DNA of 64,000 nucleotides from Thalassolituus sp. UBA1087. GTDB lineage: Bacteria; Pseudomonadota; Gammaproteobacteria; Pseudomonadales; Oceanobacteraceae. Position 1 is the first letter of the stretch; every line of letters starts with the position of its first letter. Both the position numbers and the translations under genes were made by a program. The stretch is from assembly GCA_002314145.1 (NCBI GenBank), contig DCCG01000014.1:1-64000 (forward strand). Reading direction: 5' to 3'. The notes below the pieces were generated by a model. The model saw only the letters and a program-made list of their open reading frames with translations, had not been told where the DNA came from and did not search any database. Below are positions 25,541-33,358 of the stretch, one piece after another.

Positions 25541-26793
25541 TGTCGATTTTTACTTATCAGAATGGCGCCCTGCACGCTGAACAGGTGTCGCTGGCGGCGC
25601 TCGCTAACGAATATGGCACACCGCTGTATGTTTATTCCCGCGCGGCACTGGAGCAGCAGTTTCATGCCTACGCCGATGCCCTGGGTGACTGGCCGCATCT
25701 GGTCTGTTATGCCGTCAAAGCCAATTCCAACCTGGCCGTCCTGAACACCCTGGCCCGTCAGGGTGCCGGGTTTGATATCGTCAGTCAGGGCGAGCTGGAA
25801 CGCGTTCTGGCCGCCGGGGGCGACGCCGCTAAAGTCGTCTTCTCCGGCGTTGGCAAACAGGCCGCCGAAATGGCCCGGGCACTGGAAGCCGGAGTGTACT
25901 GCTTCAACGTGGAATCCGAAGCCGAGCTGGAGCGACTCAGTCAGGTCGCTGTGGAGCAGGGGAAAAGCGCCCATGTCTCCCTGCGGGTGAACCCGGATGT
26001 GGATGCCAAAACCCATCCTTATATTTCCACTGGTCTTAAAGAAAACAAGTTCGGCATTGATATCAATGATGCGCCGCGGGTGTATGCCCGGGCCAGCGAT
26101 CTGCCGGGCCTGGAAGTGAAAGGCGTGGACTGCCATATCGGCAGCCAGCTGACCGAAATCACGCCGTTTCTTGATGCCCTTGACCGGGTGCTGGCGCTGG
26201 TGGATCAGCTCGCTCAGCAGGGCATTGAAATTGAGCATCTGGATCTGGGTGGCGGTCTCGGTGTGCAATACCGCGACGAAACCCCGACCCCGGCCGGTGA
26301 CTATATTGCCGCCGTGAAAGAACGCCTGGGCGAGCGCCGCTTTAAACTGATTTTTGAACCGGGCCGCTCCATCGCCGCCAATGCCGGTGTGTTTCTTACC
26401 CGGGTGGAATATCTCAAGCTCAGCGAGCATAAGAATTTCGCCATTATTGACGGTGCCATGAACGACCTTATCCGTCCGGCGCTGTACAGTGCCTGGCAGG
26501 ATATAAAACCGGTGGCCGAGCAGAGTGACGAGCCGGTACGCCATTACGATCTGGTGGGGCCGGTGTGCGAAACCGGCGATTTTCTCGGTAAAGACCGCGA
26601 ACTGGCACTGAAACAGGGTGACGTGCTGGCTGTGATGTCAGCCGGTGCCTATGGTTTTGTGATGGCCTCCAATTACAATACCCGTGGTCGCGCCGCGGAA
26701 GTGATGGTGGATGGCGCCCGTGCCCAGGTGGTACGTAAGCGTGAACCGCTGGACAGCCTGTTCGCTGGTGAATCTTTATTACCAGCCGACTGA
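25540..26793 (+). CDS. lysA: Diaminopimelate decarboxylase
   Basis: PLP enzyme that converts meso-diaminopimelate to L-lysine, the last step of lysine synthesis. The 417-residue protein has the PLP lysine in CYAVKANSN, HIGSQLTE, the glycine-rich phosphate loop LDLGGGLGVQY, EPGRSI and the C-terminal GPVCETGDFLG with the active-site Cys from the partner subunit. It is followed by dapF, which makes its substrate. Confidence 0.97.
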   Translation: MSIFTYQNGALHAEQVSLAALANEYGTPLYVYSRAALEQQFHAYADALGDWPHLVCYAVKANSNLAVLNTLARQGAGFDIVSQGELERVLAAGGDAAKVVFSGVGKQAAEMARALEAGVYCFNVESEAELERLSQVAVEQGKSAHVSLRVNPDVDAKTHPYISTGLKENKFGIDINDAPRVYARASDLPGLEVKGVDCHIGSQLTEITPFLDALDRVLALVDQLAQQGIEIEHLDLGGGLGVQYRDETPTPAGDYIAAVKERLGERRFKLIFEPGRSIAANAGVFLTRVEYLKLSEHKNFAIIDGAMNDLIRPALYSAWQDIKPVAEQSDEPVRHYDLVGPVCETGDFLGKDRELALKQGDVLAVMSAGAYGFVMASNYNTRGRAAEVMVDGARAQVVRKREPLDSLFAGESLLPAD

Positions 26794-26803
26794 GAGCCGG
26801 GAT

Positions 26804-27634
26804 ATGTGGTTAAAATTCAGTAAAATGCACGGCTTAGGCAACGACTTTATGGTCATCGATCTGGTGACCCAGGCCGGCCATATCCGTCCGGAGCGGGTAC
26901 GCGAACTGGCGGACCGCAACTTTGGCGTGGGCTTTGATCAGCTGCTGATCGTTGAGCAGCCATCCAGACCCGACGTCGATTTCCGTTACCGCATCTTCAA
27001 CGCTGACGGCAGCGAGGTGGAGAACTGCGGAAATGGCGCCCGCTGTTTTGCCCGTTTTGTGTATGATCAGCGCTTAACCGGTAAGCGTGATATCCGTGTC
27101 GAAACCGCCTCCGGATTAATGGACCTTCATCTGACCGATGATCGTCAGGTGGTGGTGGATATGGGCACGCCGGTGCTGGACCCACAACTGATACCCTTTG
27201 AAGCCGCCGCCTTCAGCCCGGAATATACGGTGAATATTGAAGGCATTGGTGAGCTGCAGCTGGGCGCTGTCTCTATGGGCAACCCCCATGCGGTGATCCG
27301 CGTGGACGATGTGGACAGCGCACCGGTAGACACCTGGGGGCCGCTGATTGAGCCGCATCCGGTGTTTCCGCGTAAGGTCAATGTCGGTTTTATGCAGGTG
27401 GTGGATGAACACAATATCCGCCTGCGGGTATATGAACGCGGTGCCGGGGAAACTCTGGCCTGCGGTACCGGCGCCTGTGCTGCGGTGGTCTCCGGCCAGC
27501 TGCGCGGCTGGCTGCAGCCGGGGGTGAATGTTACGTTACCCGGCGGTGAGCTGTTTATTGAATGGGATGGAGAATCCAGCGTTAAAATGACGGGACCAGC
27601 CGTGACCGTTTTTGAAGGCCGGATGAATATCTGA
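26804..27634 (+). CDS. dapF: Diaminopimelate epimerase
   Basis: Cofactor-free racemase converting LL- to meso-diaminopimelate for lysine and peptidoglycan. The 276-residue enzyme starts at ATG 26804 (MWLKFSKMHGLGNDF); the frame continues 31 codons upstream inside lysA and is not used. Both catalytic cysteines are present, in ENCGNGARC and ACGTGACA. It lies 10 bp after lysA. Confidence 0.97.
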   Translation: MWLKFSKMHGLGNDFMVIDLVTQAGHIRPERVRELADRNFGVGFDQLLIVEQPSRPDVDFRYRIFNADGSEVENCGNGARCFARFVYDQRLTGKRDIRVETASGLMDLHLTDDRQVVVDMGTPVLDPQLIPFEAAAFSPEYTVNIEGIGELQLGAVSMGNPHAVIRVDDVDSAPVDTWGPLIEPHPVFPRKVNVGFMQVVDEHNIRLRVYERGAGETLACGTGACAAVVSGQLRGWLQPGVNVTLPGGELFIEWDGESSVKMTGPAVTVFEGRMNI

Positions 27635-27694
27635 AGCGAGCGACCGCCGGCTGACATCAGCAGCGGTAAGACAGAAATAACAGAAGGAAAACCA

Positions 27695-28366
27695 ATGAGC
27701 CAGCAGCCACGCCTGACCGACGCCGATGTGATGCAGTATCTGCAGGATCACCCGGACTTTTTTATCGGCAAAGACGATCTGCTGGCTGATCTGCGCGTGC
27801 CGCACAACAGTGGCCAGGCCACCAGTCTGGTGGAGCGCCAGCTGTCTGTGCATCGTGAACGCAATGTGGAACTGCGCCAGCGCCTGTCTGACCTGCTGGA
27901 AAATGCCCGCCGTAATGATCAGCTGTTTGAGAAAAGTCGCCGTCTGGTGCTGGCGCTGGTCGAAGCTGAAAACTGGCTGGCGGTTCAGGCCGCGCTGGAT
28001 GACTCGCTGCGCAAAGATTTCAATGTTGACGCCTGGGCGCTGCTGCACTTTACCGAACGCAATCTGGATGAACCCCTGATAGCCATCCGCAGCGCTGAAA
28101 CCCAGCGCCAGATTCACCGTATGTTCAAAGGTCACCGTGCGGTGTGTGGCCAGCTTGACCCCACCGAAATCGCTCTGCTGCTGGCCAGCCCGCAGACCGA
28201 GTGCCGCTCCGTCGCCGCCGCTCAGGTGCGCGGGCAGGGCAATATTGGCGCTTTGGTGGTGGCCAGCGAAGACCCGGGCTACTACCGCAGCTCCATGGAT
28301 ACTCTGTTTCTGGACTATATCGCTGATATTCTGGCGCTGCGTCTGCCACAGATTCCGGTGGCCTGA
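27695..28366 (+). CDS. DUF484 (YigA-like) GAF-type protein
   Basis: 223-residue cytoplasmic protein of the DUF484 family: the N-terminal LTDADVMQYLQDHPDFF and DLRVPH segments, a coiled helix (LVERQLSVHRERNVELRQRL), and a C-terminal GAF-like domain with GALVVASEDPGYY. Function is unknown. In relatives the order is dapF-DUF484-xerC-HAD; here the HAD gene follows after 2 bp and xerC is absent. Confidence 0.9.
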   Translation: MSQQPRLTDADVMQYLQDHPDFFIGKDDLLADLRVPHNSGQATSLVERQLSVHRERNVELRQRLSDLLENARRNDQLFEKSRRLVLALVEAENWLAVQAALDDSLRKDFNVDAWALLHFTERNLDEPLIAIRSAETQRQIHRMFKGHRAVCGQLDPTEIALLLASPQTECRSVAAAQVRGQGNIGALVVASEDPGYYRSSMDTLFLDYIADILALRLPQIPVA

Positions 28367-28368
28367 TT

Positions 28369-29085
28369 ATGGCCATCCGTCTGCTGACTTTCGACCTGGA
28401 TAATACCCTGTGGGACACCGACCCGGTGATCGCGCGGGCAGAGAAACTGACCCATGACTGGGTGTGCAGCAATGTGCCGCAGGCAGCGTCGTTATACTCC
28501 CTCGATGCGCTGCTGGAATACCGTAACCAGATTGCTGCCAGCTACCCTGAACTGAGGTTCCGGGTGTCGGAATTACGCCGTGAAGTCATGCTGCGTGTCT
28601 TTCTGCAAGCCGGCATTGAGCGTGCACAGGCGCAGCAGCTGGCGCAGGAATCCTTTGATGTGTTCTATCGTGCGCGCAGTGAAATCACCCTGTTTGAGGG
28701 CGCTGAAGCCATTCTGCAGCAGCTGGGTGAAGATTATCCGCTGATGGCGCTGACCAATGGCAATGCCGACCTCGGGCTGATCGGTATTCAGGATCTGTTC
28801 AGTGCACACTTCAATGCCGAACAGGTGGGTGCTCCCAAACCCCAGCCGGATCTGTTCGAAGCTGCCCTGCAAGCGTCCGGGGTGGAAGCCCATGAATGCA
28901 TTCATATCGGTGATCATCAGGAGCAGGATGTGGTGGCAGCGGCGCGTCTGGGGATAAACACCATCTGGGTGAATCTGGCCGATTCAGCCTGGGCCGAAAC
29001 CGATGCTCAGCCCGATCAGGAAATCACTCATCTGTCGCAATTGCCGGCGGCGGTGCGGGCAATTGCTCAGGCTCAGTCAGACTGA
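28369..29085 (+). CDS. yigB: YigB-like HAD hydrolase
   Basis: 238-residue haloacid-dehalogenase phosphatase. Motif I is LTFDLDNTLWDTDPV, motif II TNGN, and motifs III/IV GAPKPQPDLF plus HIGDHQEQDV. E. coli YigB dephosphorylates FMN and the riboflavin intermediate 5-amino-6-ribitylamino-uracil phosphate; that activity is likely but not provable here. It abuts DUF484 and overlaps the convergent DUF3047 gene by 62 bp. Confidence 0.88.
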   Translation: MAIRLLTFDLDNTLWDTDPVIARAEKLTHDWVCSNVPQAASLYSLDALLEYRNQIAASYPELRFRVSELRREVMLRVFLQAGIERAQAQQLAQESFDVFYRARSEITLFEGAEAILQQLGEDYPLMALTNGNADLGLIGIQDLFSAHFNAEQVGAPKPQPDLFEAALQASGVEAHECIHIGDHQEQDVVAAARLGINTIWVNLADSAWAETDAQPDQEITHLSQLPAAVRAIAQAQSD

Positions 29086-29707
29086 GGCCATCAATAAAGG
29101 TGCCGTTCCAGGATTTATTGCCCGCCGGGTTGAGGGATATCTGTACCGATTCCAGTGGCGGCAGCGGATCATTGTAAAACGTCTGCCAGTCGTCACTGAG
29201 ATCACGGCTCACTTCATACCAGTGCTCTGCCCTGGCTTCCTCGCCGGTCACCACCAGTAAGTGTTCAAAATCGGACACCGTATCCTGTTCTCCCGCCTTA
29301 CGGCTGCTGTCCCACAAGTAATGTAATACCCGCTCAGGCCATTCATCGGTGTCATGAAAATTCAGTGTGATGAGGATCATAGGGCCGGGATCGGCAAAGC
29401 GGTCCGCGCTCCAGTGCCAGCTCAGCAAGGGTGCCTGCAGCGGCAGATCCAGATCGCGGCTGAGCGAGGCATAGCCTCCCTCGGCGGCAATGCGTATCAC
29501 GGGCCCCAGCATGACGTCATACTGAGCTTCCAGTTCGCACTGATCGCAGTAAGAAGACCACTGGTTCAGTTCGGCCGGTGCCAAAACCTCGGTGGCCCGG
29601 GCGTCCGGCGCGGTGGTCAGCAGCCAGAGCAGGGCAGTAATGATCAGAGTGGTTGCGGCCGGAATTGCGTGCATACGTCGACGTGACTTTTTTGAATAGA
29701 TATACAT
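29024..29707 (-). CDS. Exported DUF3047-like protein
   Basis: 227-residue protein with an N-terminal signal (transmembrane stretch about 17-34, cleavage near APDARA) and a body containing LSWHWSADRF, ITLNFHD, VLHYLWDS and NPAGNKSWNGTFIDGLSL. These match the DUF3047 family. AAGGA lies 7 bases before ATG 29707, supporting this start over the internal Met12. Role unknown; likely periplasmic. The last 62 bp are antisense to the end of the HAD gene. Confidence 0.75.
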   Translation of the reverse strand: MYIYSKKSRRRMHAIPAATTLIITALLWLLTTAPDARATEVLAPAELNQWSSYCDQCELEAQYDVMLGPVIRIAAEGGYASLSRDLDLPLQAPLLSWHWSADRFADPGPMILITLNFHDTDEWPERVLHYLWDSSRKAGEQDTVSDFEHLLVVTGEEARAEHWYEVSRDLSDDWQTFYNDPLPPLESVQISLNPAGNKSWNGTFIDGLSLTEPEQLPAPPPAIATDE

Positions 29708-29801
29708 CAGGGCATCCTTGCCAGAGGGTGAGAGAATATCAGGCAGTGATGCTGAGGGTTAGCGGAATTTACCGCGATTGCTGCCTTTAGCGGAAAAATA
29801 C

Positions 29802-29837
29802 AAAAAAAAGGCCCGACACTGGACAACCAGCCGGGCC
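29802..29837 (-). terminator. sutA terminator
   Basis: On the minus strand, GGCCCG and CGGGCC arms enclose a loop of about 16 nt and are followed by eight T residues. A 16-bp palindrome ACGGAAGCGCTTCCGT lies just upstream at 29849-29864, between the sutA stop and this terminator. Confidence 0.75.
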
Positions 29838-29890
29838 ACTTGGCGGTAACGGAAGCGCTTCCGTACCTTAATGTCAGACAGCTTAGCCGA

Positions 29891-30178
29891 TCAGATCGGG
29901 CGACTGCCGTAATTTGTCTGAGGCTTGCGAGGGGGGTCCGCCATGACGTTATCGTCGATTTTCTGGATATTGCCACCCCGTGAGAGGAAGGCTTCGACCT
30001 CGGCGGCCATGCTTTCTCTCAGCTTGTTGCGTGCCTCCAGCGAGGTGTGGCTGATGTCGGCTGCCACCATATCCTCATCTTTGCTGTTGTCGTCATTGTT
30101 GTCGCTGTTATCGTTGGCCGATTCGTTATCGCTCCCGTTCTGGAGCTGCTCGTCCATTTCCAGATCTTCATCAGTCAT
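29891..30178 (-). CDS. sutA: SutA-like RNA polymerase-binding protein
   Basis: A 95-residue acidic protein. The N-terminal half is Asp/Glu/Asn-rich and disordered. The C-terminal half (ARNKLRESMAAEVEAFLSRGG, then NVMADPPRKPQTNYGSRPI) closely matches Pseudomonas SutA, which binds RNA polymerase and raises transcription of ribosomal and maintenance genes in slow growth. GGAG lies 7 bases before the ATG. It is probably monocistronic, with its own terminator. Confidence 0.85.
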   Translation of the reverse strand: MTDEDLEMDEQLQNGSDNESANDNSDNNDDNSKDEDMVAADISHTSLEARNKLRESMAAEVEAFLSRGGNIQKIDDNVMADPPRKPQTNYGSRPI

Positions 30179-30490
30179 TATTGTTCTCCACCGGTATTAC
30201 TGACCGCAGTTATCGCTTTTGTCTGTGGTTGAGTGTGTCCACCGCAACCGTTTGGCATAACTTATAGTCGAGCTGGAGCGGGCTGCCACACGCGGATAAA
30301 AATTTTTACGAAACAGGAGAGATTGGCGGCAAACAGGCGGTTTTCCGGCGTGGCGGCTGGTGGTGAACGTCTGAAAGCTAACGAGCAGTCGTTCAGAATA
30401 TACAAAGCTGCACGCGCTGCAGGCACAAAAAAACCGCAGGTGGGGTTTATCCACATGCGGTTTCCCGGTCAGACGTGCGCGGCTGGTGTG
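30179..30490. other. Gap between sutA and the cytochrome c gene
   Basis: This stretch holds the sutA promoter region (minus strand, a TATAAG-like -10 near 30262-30267) and the cytochrome terminator at 30427-30463. Short open frames on both strands have no ribosome-binding site or protein-like character. No further feature is seen. Confidence 0.4.
30427..30463 (-). terminator. Cytochrome c gene terminator
   Basis: On the minus strand AAACCGCATGTGG pairs with CCACCTGCGGTTT (one mismatch) and is followed by a T run. Confidence 0.8.
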
Positions 30491-30898
30491 TCAGTCGCGG
30501 CCTGACATATATTTGATGGCTGCCAGCAGTTCATCATCAGAACAGTCAGCGCAGGTGCCTTTTGGCGGCATGGAGTTGATGCCGTTGATGGCGTTCTGCA
30601 GGGTTTCATCCATGCCTTTGGCCAGACGCTCATCCCAGGCAGCGGTATCACCGGTTTTCGGAGAACCCATCAGGCCGGTTCCGTGACATGCCGTACAGGC
30701 AGAGTTATAAACTTCTTCGCCGGAACGGGGTTCCGCTGAAGCCGCAACGGCAGCGCCGCCACAGTCTGCGCCAACACAAACTTCGCCGACCGGCTTGATG
30801 CGTTCAGCGATTTTCTCAGCATCGGCATCAGTTGCAGCATGGGCCTGTGCCATGATCAGGGTGGCAGCGGCCAGAATCAGTGCTTTCAGTTGTTTCAC
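30491..30898 (-). CDS. Cytochrome c5-family protein
   Basis: A 135-residue periplasmic c-type cytochrome. The signal peptide is residues 1-21 (AQAHA), the single haem motif is Cys68-x-x-Cys71-His72 (CTACH), and the likely axial Met is in NSMPPKGT. An extra Cys pair (CADC) near the end and two N-terminal cysteines (EVCVGADC) are typical of the c5 family. It carries electrons to terminal oxidases or other periplasmic reductases. Confidence 0.9.
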   Translation of the reverse strand: MKQLKALILAAATLIMAQAHAATDADAEKIAERIKPVGEVCVGADCGGAAVAASAEPRSGEEVYNSACTACHGTGLMGSPKTGDTAAWDERLAKGMDETLQNAINGINSMPPKGTCADCSDDELLAAIKYMSGRD

Positions 30899-31047
30899 TT
30901 GAGGGTCCTCTCTAATCGGAGTTCACGGCTTACTTTCCGGGGTCACGGCTTACCGTTATTAAAATCGCCGGGCATTATAGCGGCATTTTGTAGGGGTTTA
31001 AATTAAAACCCATGACACGCCTCAAAAAAGCACCCACATCCTGAGCA

Positions 31048-31779
31048 TTAACTTTCGCGGAAGTAATACTCCAGAATTTCCGCGTAGCGGCCGCTTGTCT
31101 TCAGTTGTTCCAGACCGGCATCAAAGTCATTGCGCAGGGCCTCCTTATTAAAGGCCACCTTGTAGTTAGTGGGCGGAAACAGCGCAAACTGGGTGACGGC
31201 GCGGCGGACATTGGCGCCCTTCTGCTGCCGGCGGTACCAGTTGAAGATGTTTTTATCCGATACCACCACATCCACCCGCTCTTTGAACAGCATGCTCACC
31301 TGGCTTTTCTGGCGCGAGGTTTCACCGTAACGCGGGTTTTCTTCCGCCATGCGGGCGTACTCATCGCCCAGGTATTTGCTGGCATCCTGAAAGCCCAGCA
31401 CCCAGTATTTGCCGAGGTCTTCGACGCTGCTGACGTCGATATTACGGTCCGTCAGACTGACCGCCACATTCTGATAAACCATATGCACGCCGGAATAAAA
31501 CAGCGAGGCCGCGCCGGAGTCCTCGTTCAGTGTCATGGAAGCGTCCACCTCGCCGTCCACTACCAGGGGCACCACTTTACGGAAGGGCACGTACACAGGT
31601 TTCAGGGTATGGCCTTTCACCGCCAGCGCTTCACGCACCACGTCCAGCTCGGCCCCGCGGTTTTCATCGGCCAGTACATAAGGAGGCAGCGCAAGGCCCA
31701 CCGCCACCGTCACAGTGTCGGCGTGGCACGGCGCCAGGGCCAGCACAGCAGTCAGCAGCACACAGAGTTTGTTCATCAT
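31048..31779 (-). CDS. Periplasmic solute-binding protein (family 3-like)
   Basis: 243 residues with a signal peptide (about 1-20, APCHA) and a bilobed binding-protein pattern: VAVGLALPPYVLADENRGAELDVV at the start, DGEVDASMTLNED in lobe 1, and QLKTSGRYAEILEYYF at the C-terminus. It resembles amino-acid-type binding proteins of marine gammaproteobacteria. No permease or ATPase gene is adjacent, so it may be an orphan or a sensor partner. The ligand is not predictable. Confidence 0.75.
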   Translation of the reverse strand: MMNKLCVLLTAVLALAPCHADTVTVAVGLALPPYVLADENRGAELDVVREALAVKGHTLKPVYVPFRKVVPLVVDGEVDASMTLNEDSGAASLFYSGVHMVYQNVAVSLTDRNIDVSSVEDLGKYWVLGFQDASKYLGDEYARMAEENPRYGETSRQKSQVSMLFKERVDVVVSDKNIFNWYRRQQKGANVRRAVTQFALFPPTNYKVAFNKEALRNDFDAGLEQLKTSGRYAEILEYYFRES

Positions 31780-32174
31780 CAGTCACCTTCAGGTCGGATT
31801 CGCTATGAGTTTGCGCTGCAGTCTAAAAGTTGACCGATCAGTCCAGAATACGGAAATGTCCGTTTTATCAGATTGCTGTGGTCAGGTTTTTGAGCCCTGG
31901 CGCAACCTGCCACTGTCTCAGGCCGTCTGTGGTGCGGTTTAGTGATAAATTCGTAGTTTTTACGGGCACAGGTGCTGTGTCTGAGAATATTTGACCTTCT
32001 GGTCAAAGTTTTCCCGGCGCAGGCTGACAGTGACTTTCTGCTGTGCCTGCGTTCCGTTTGCGCAGGTGATTAAAAAGACGGATGGAACGCTCTTTTAACC
32101 ATGCTTTTCTTATTGCTTTCGTGGTCCCTGCCGGTAGAGTGTCAAATCAAGACTCACCGCTGGCAGGGAACCCA
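31780..32174. other. Gap between the solute-binding gene and ynbE
   Basis: No coding gene seen. The region must hold divergent promoters. A hairpin TTTGACC-TTCT-GGTCAAA (31990-32007) followed by GTTTT resembles a weak plus-strand terminator, so a short transcript or attenuated leader before ynbE is possible. Confidence 0.4.
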
Positions 32175-32351
32175 ATGAAACCGCTCCTTACCCTTATAAT
32201 GCTGCTTCCGCTCGGCGCCTGTACCGTTAAACTGGCCGCCCCGGAAGACCCGATAGTGATCAACCTCAACGTTAAGATCGAACATGAGATCCGGGTCAAA
32301 GTGGAAAAAGAACTGGAAAATCTGTTTGAAGAAAATGACGAGCTGTTCTGA
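32175..32351 (+). CDS. ynbE: YnbE-family lipoprotein
   Basis: A 58-residue lipoprotein starting at ATG 32175 with lipobox LGAC (Cys16). The signature IVINLNVKIEHEIRVKVEKE followed by LENLFEENDELF matches YnbE strongly. In E. coli YnbE stacks with the AsmA-like YdbH to form a bridge for phospholipids between the membranes. No ydbH lies here; ydbL follows after 28 bp. Confidence 0.9.
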   Translation: MKPLLTLIMLLPLGACTVKLAAPEDPIVINLNVKIEHEIRVKVEKELENLFEENDELF

Positions 32352-32379
32352 GCGCAGGTCTGCACAATTGGAGATAATT

Positions 32380-32700
32380 ATGAAACGAATCACGCTGACT
32401 CTGATGGCTTTGCTGGTATCGTTCGCCAGCTGGGCAATGGACCTCGACAGCGCCAAAGAGATGGGCCTGGTCGGTGAAGGCATCAATGGCTATTTAGCCC
32501 CGGTGGTTGCCGGTAACACGGAAGCGGCGGCGCTGGTGGCTGAAATCAACAGCAAGCGCAAAGCCAAATATATGGAAATTGCGGCCAAGCAGAATACTGA
32601 ACTGGCCAATATTGAAAAAATTGCAGGCGAAAAACTGACACAGAAAGCTGCCGCCAATGGCGAGTACTATCAGAACGCCGCAGGAAACTGGACCCGTTAA
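32380..32700 (+). CDS. ydbL: YdbL family protein (DUF1318)
   Basis: A 106-residue periplasmic protein with signal peptide 1-19 (ending SFASWA) and the DUF1318 pattern: LDSAKEMGLVGEGINGYLAPV, INSKRKAKYMEIAAKQN and the C-terminal GEYYQNAAGNWTR. It starts at ATG 32380 with GGAG 7 bases upstream. In E. coli YdbL is thought to help regulate YnbE assembly. It is in an apparent operon with ynbE, lemA and the M48 gene. Confidence 0.9.
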   Translation: MKRITLTLMALLVSFASWAMDLDSAKEMGLVGEGINGYLAPVVAGNTEAAALVAEINSKRKAKYMEIAAKQNTELANIEKIAGEKLTQKAAANGEYYQNAAGNWTR

Positions 32701-32711
32701 GGATTTACATT

Positions 32712-33308
32712 ATGGAAACATCCACCATCGTTATTCTGGTTGTGATTGGTCTGCTGGTGGTTTACGCCATCAGCATCTACAACAAGCTGGTAACACTGAA
32801 AAACCGCTACGAAAACGGATTCGCGCAGATTGAAGTGCAGCTGAAACGCCGTTATGACCTGATTCCTAATCTGGTGGAAACCGCCAAAGGGTATCTCAAG
32901 CACGAACGCGAGACCCTGGAAGCCGTTATCTCGGCCCGTAACGAAGCCGCCGCTGGTCTGAAAGCCGCCGCCGGCAGCCCGGGCTCTGAATCGGCCATGA
33001 AGCAGCTGGCCGGAGCCGAAGGTCATCTGGCCGGTGCGCTGGGCCGGTTAAATGTGGTGATGGAAGCCTACCCGGATCTGAAAGCCAACCAGAACATGAT
33101 GCAGGTATCCGAAGAACTGACGACCACCGAGAACAAAGTGGCGTTTGCCCGTCAGGCGTTTAACGATGCGGTGACGGCTTACAATACCTACCGTCAGTCA
33201 TTCCCGCCGGTGGTACTGGCCGGTGCTTTTGGTCATCCGACCGATGCCACACTGCTGGAGTTTGAAGACAGTGCCCAGATTCAGGCGGCACCGAAAGTCA
33301 GCTTCTGA
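32712..33308 (+). CDS. lemA: LemA family protein
   Basis: 198 residues with an N-terminal membrane helix (about 5-23) and helical LemA signature NRYENGFAQIEVQLKRRYDLIPNLVE, then YPDLKANQNMMQVSEELTTTENKVAFARQAFND. Function unsettled; often paired with HtpX-like M48 peptidases, as here. It starts 11 bp after ydbL. Confidence 0.93.
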   Translation: METSTIVILVVIGLLVVYAISIYNKLVTLKNRYENGFAQIEVQLKRRYDLIPNLVETAKGYLKHERETLEAVISARNEAAAGLKAAAGSPGSESAMKQLAGAEGHLAGALGRLNVVMEAYPDLKANQNMMQVSEELTTTENKVAFARQAFNDAVTAYNTYRQSFPPVVLAGAFGHPTDATLLEFEDSAQIQAAPKVSF

Positions 33309-33358
33309 ACCTGAGTGCCGGGCAGAACCTCTGCCCGGCAACGCTTGCGGAACACACC

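Noticed and set aside
28369..29085. A xerC remnant fused to the HAD gene
   Set aside because: The HAD protein begins normally with its catalytic motif I, and no tyrosine-recombinase residues (R..H-x-x-R..Y) are found in any frame nearby.
30197..30505. Short open frames on both strands between sutA and the cytochrome gene
   Set aside because: They overlap each other and a terminator, have no start signals and show no family features.
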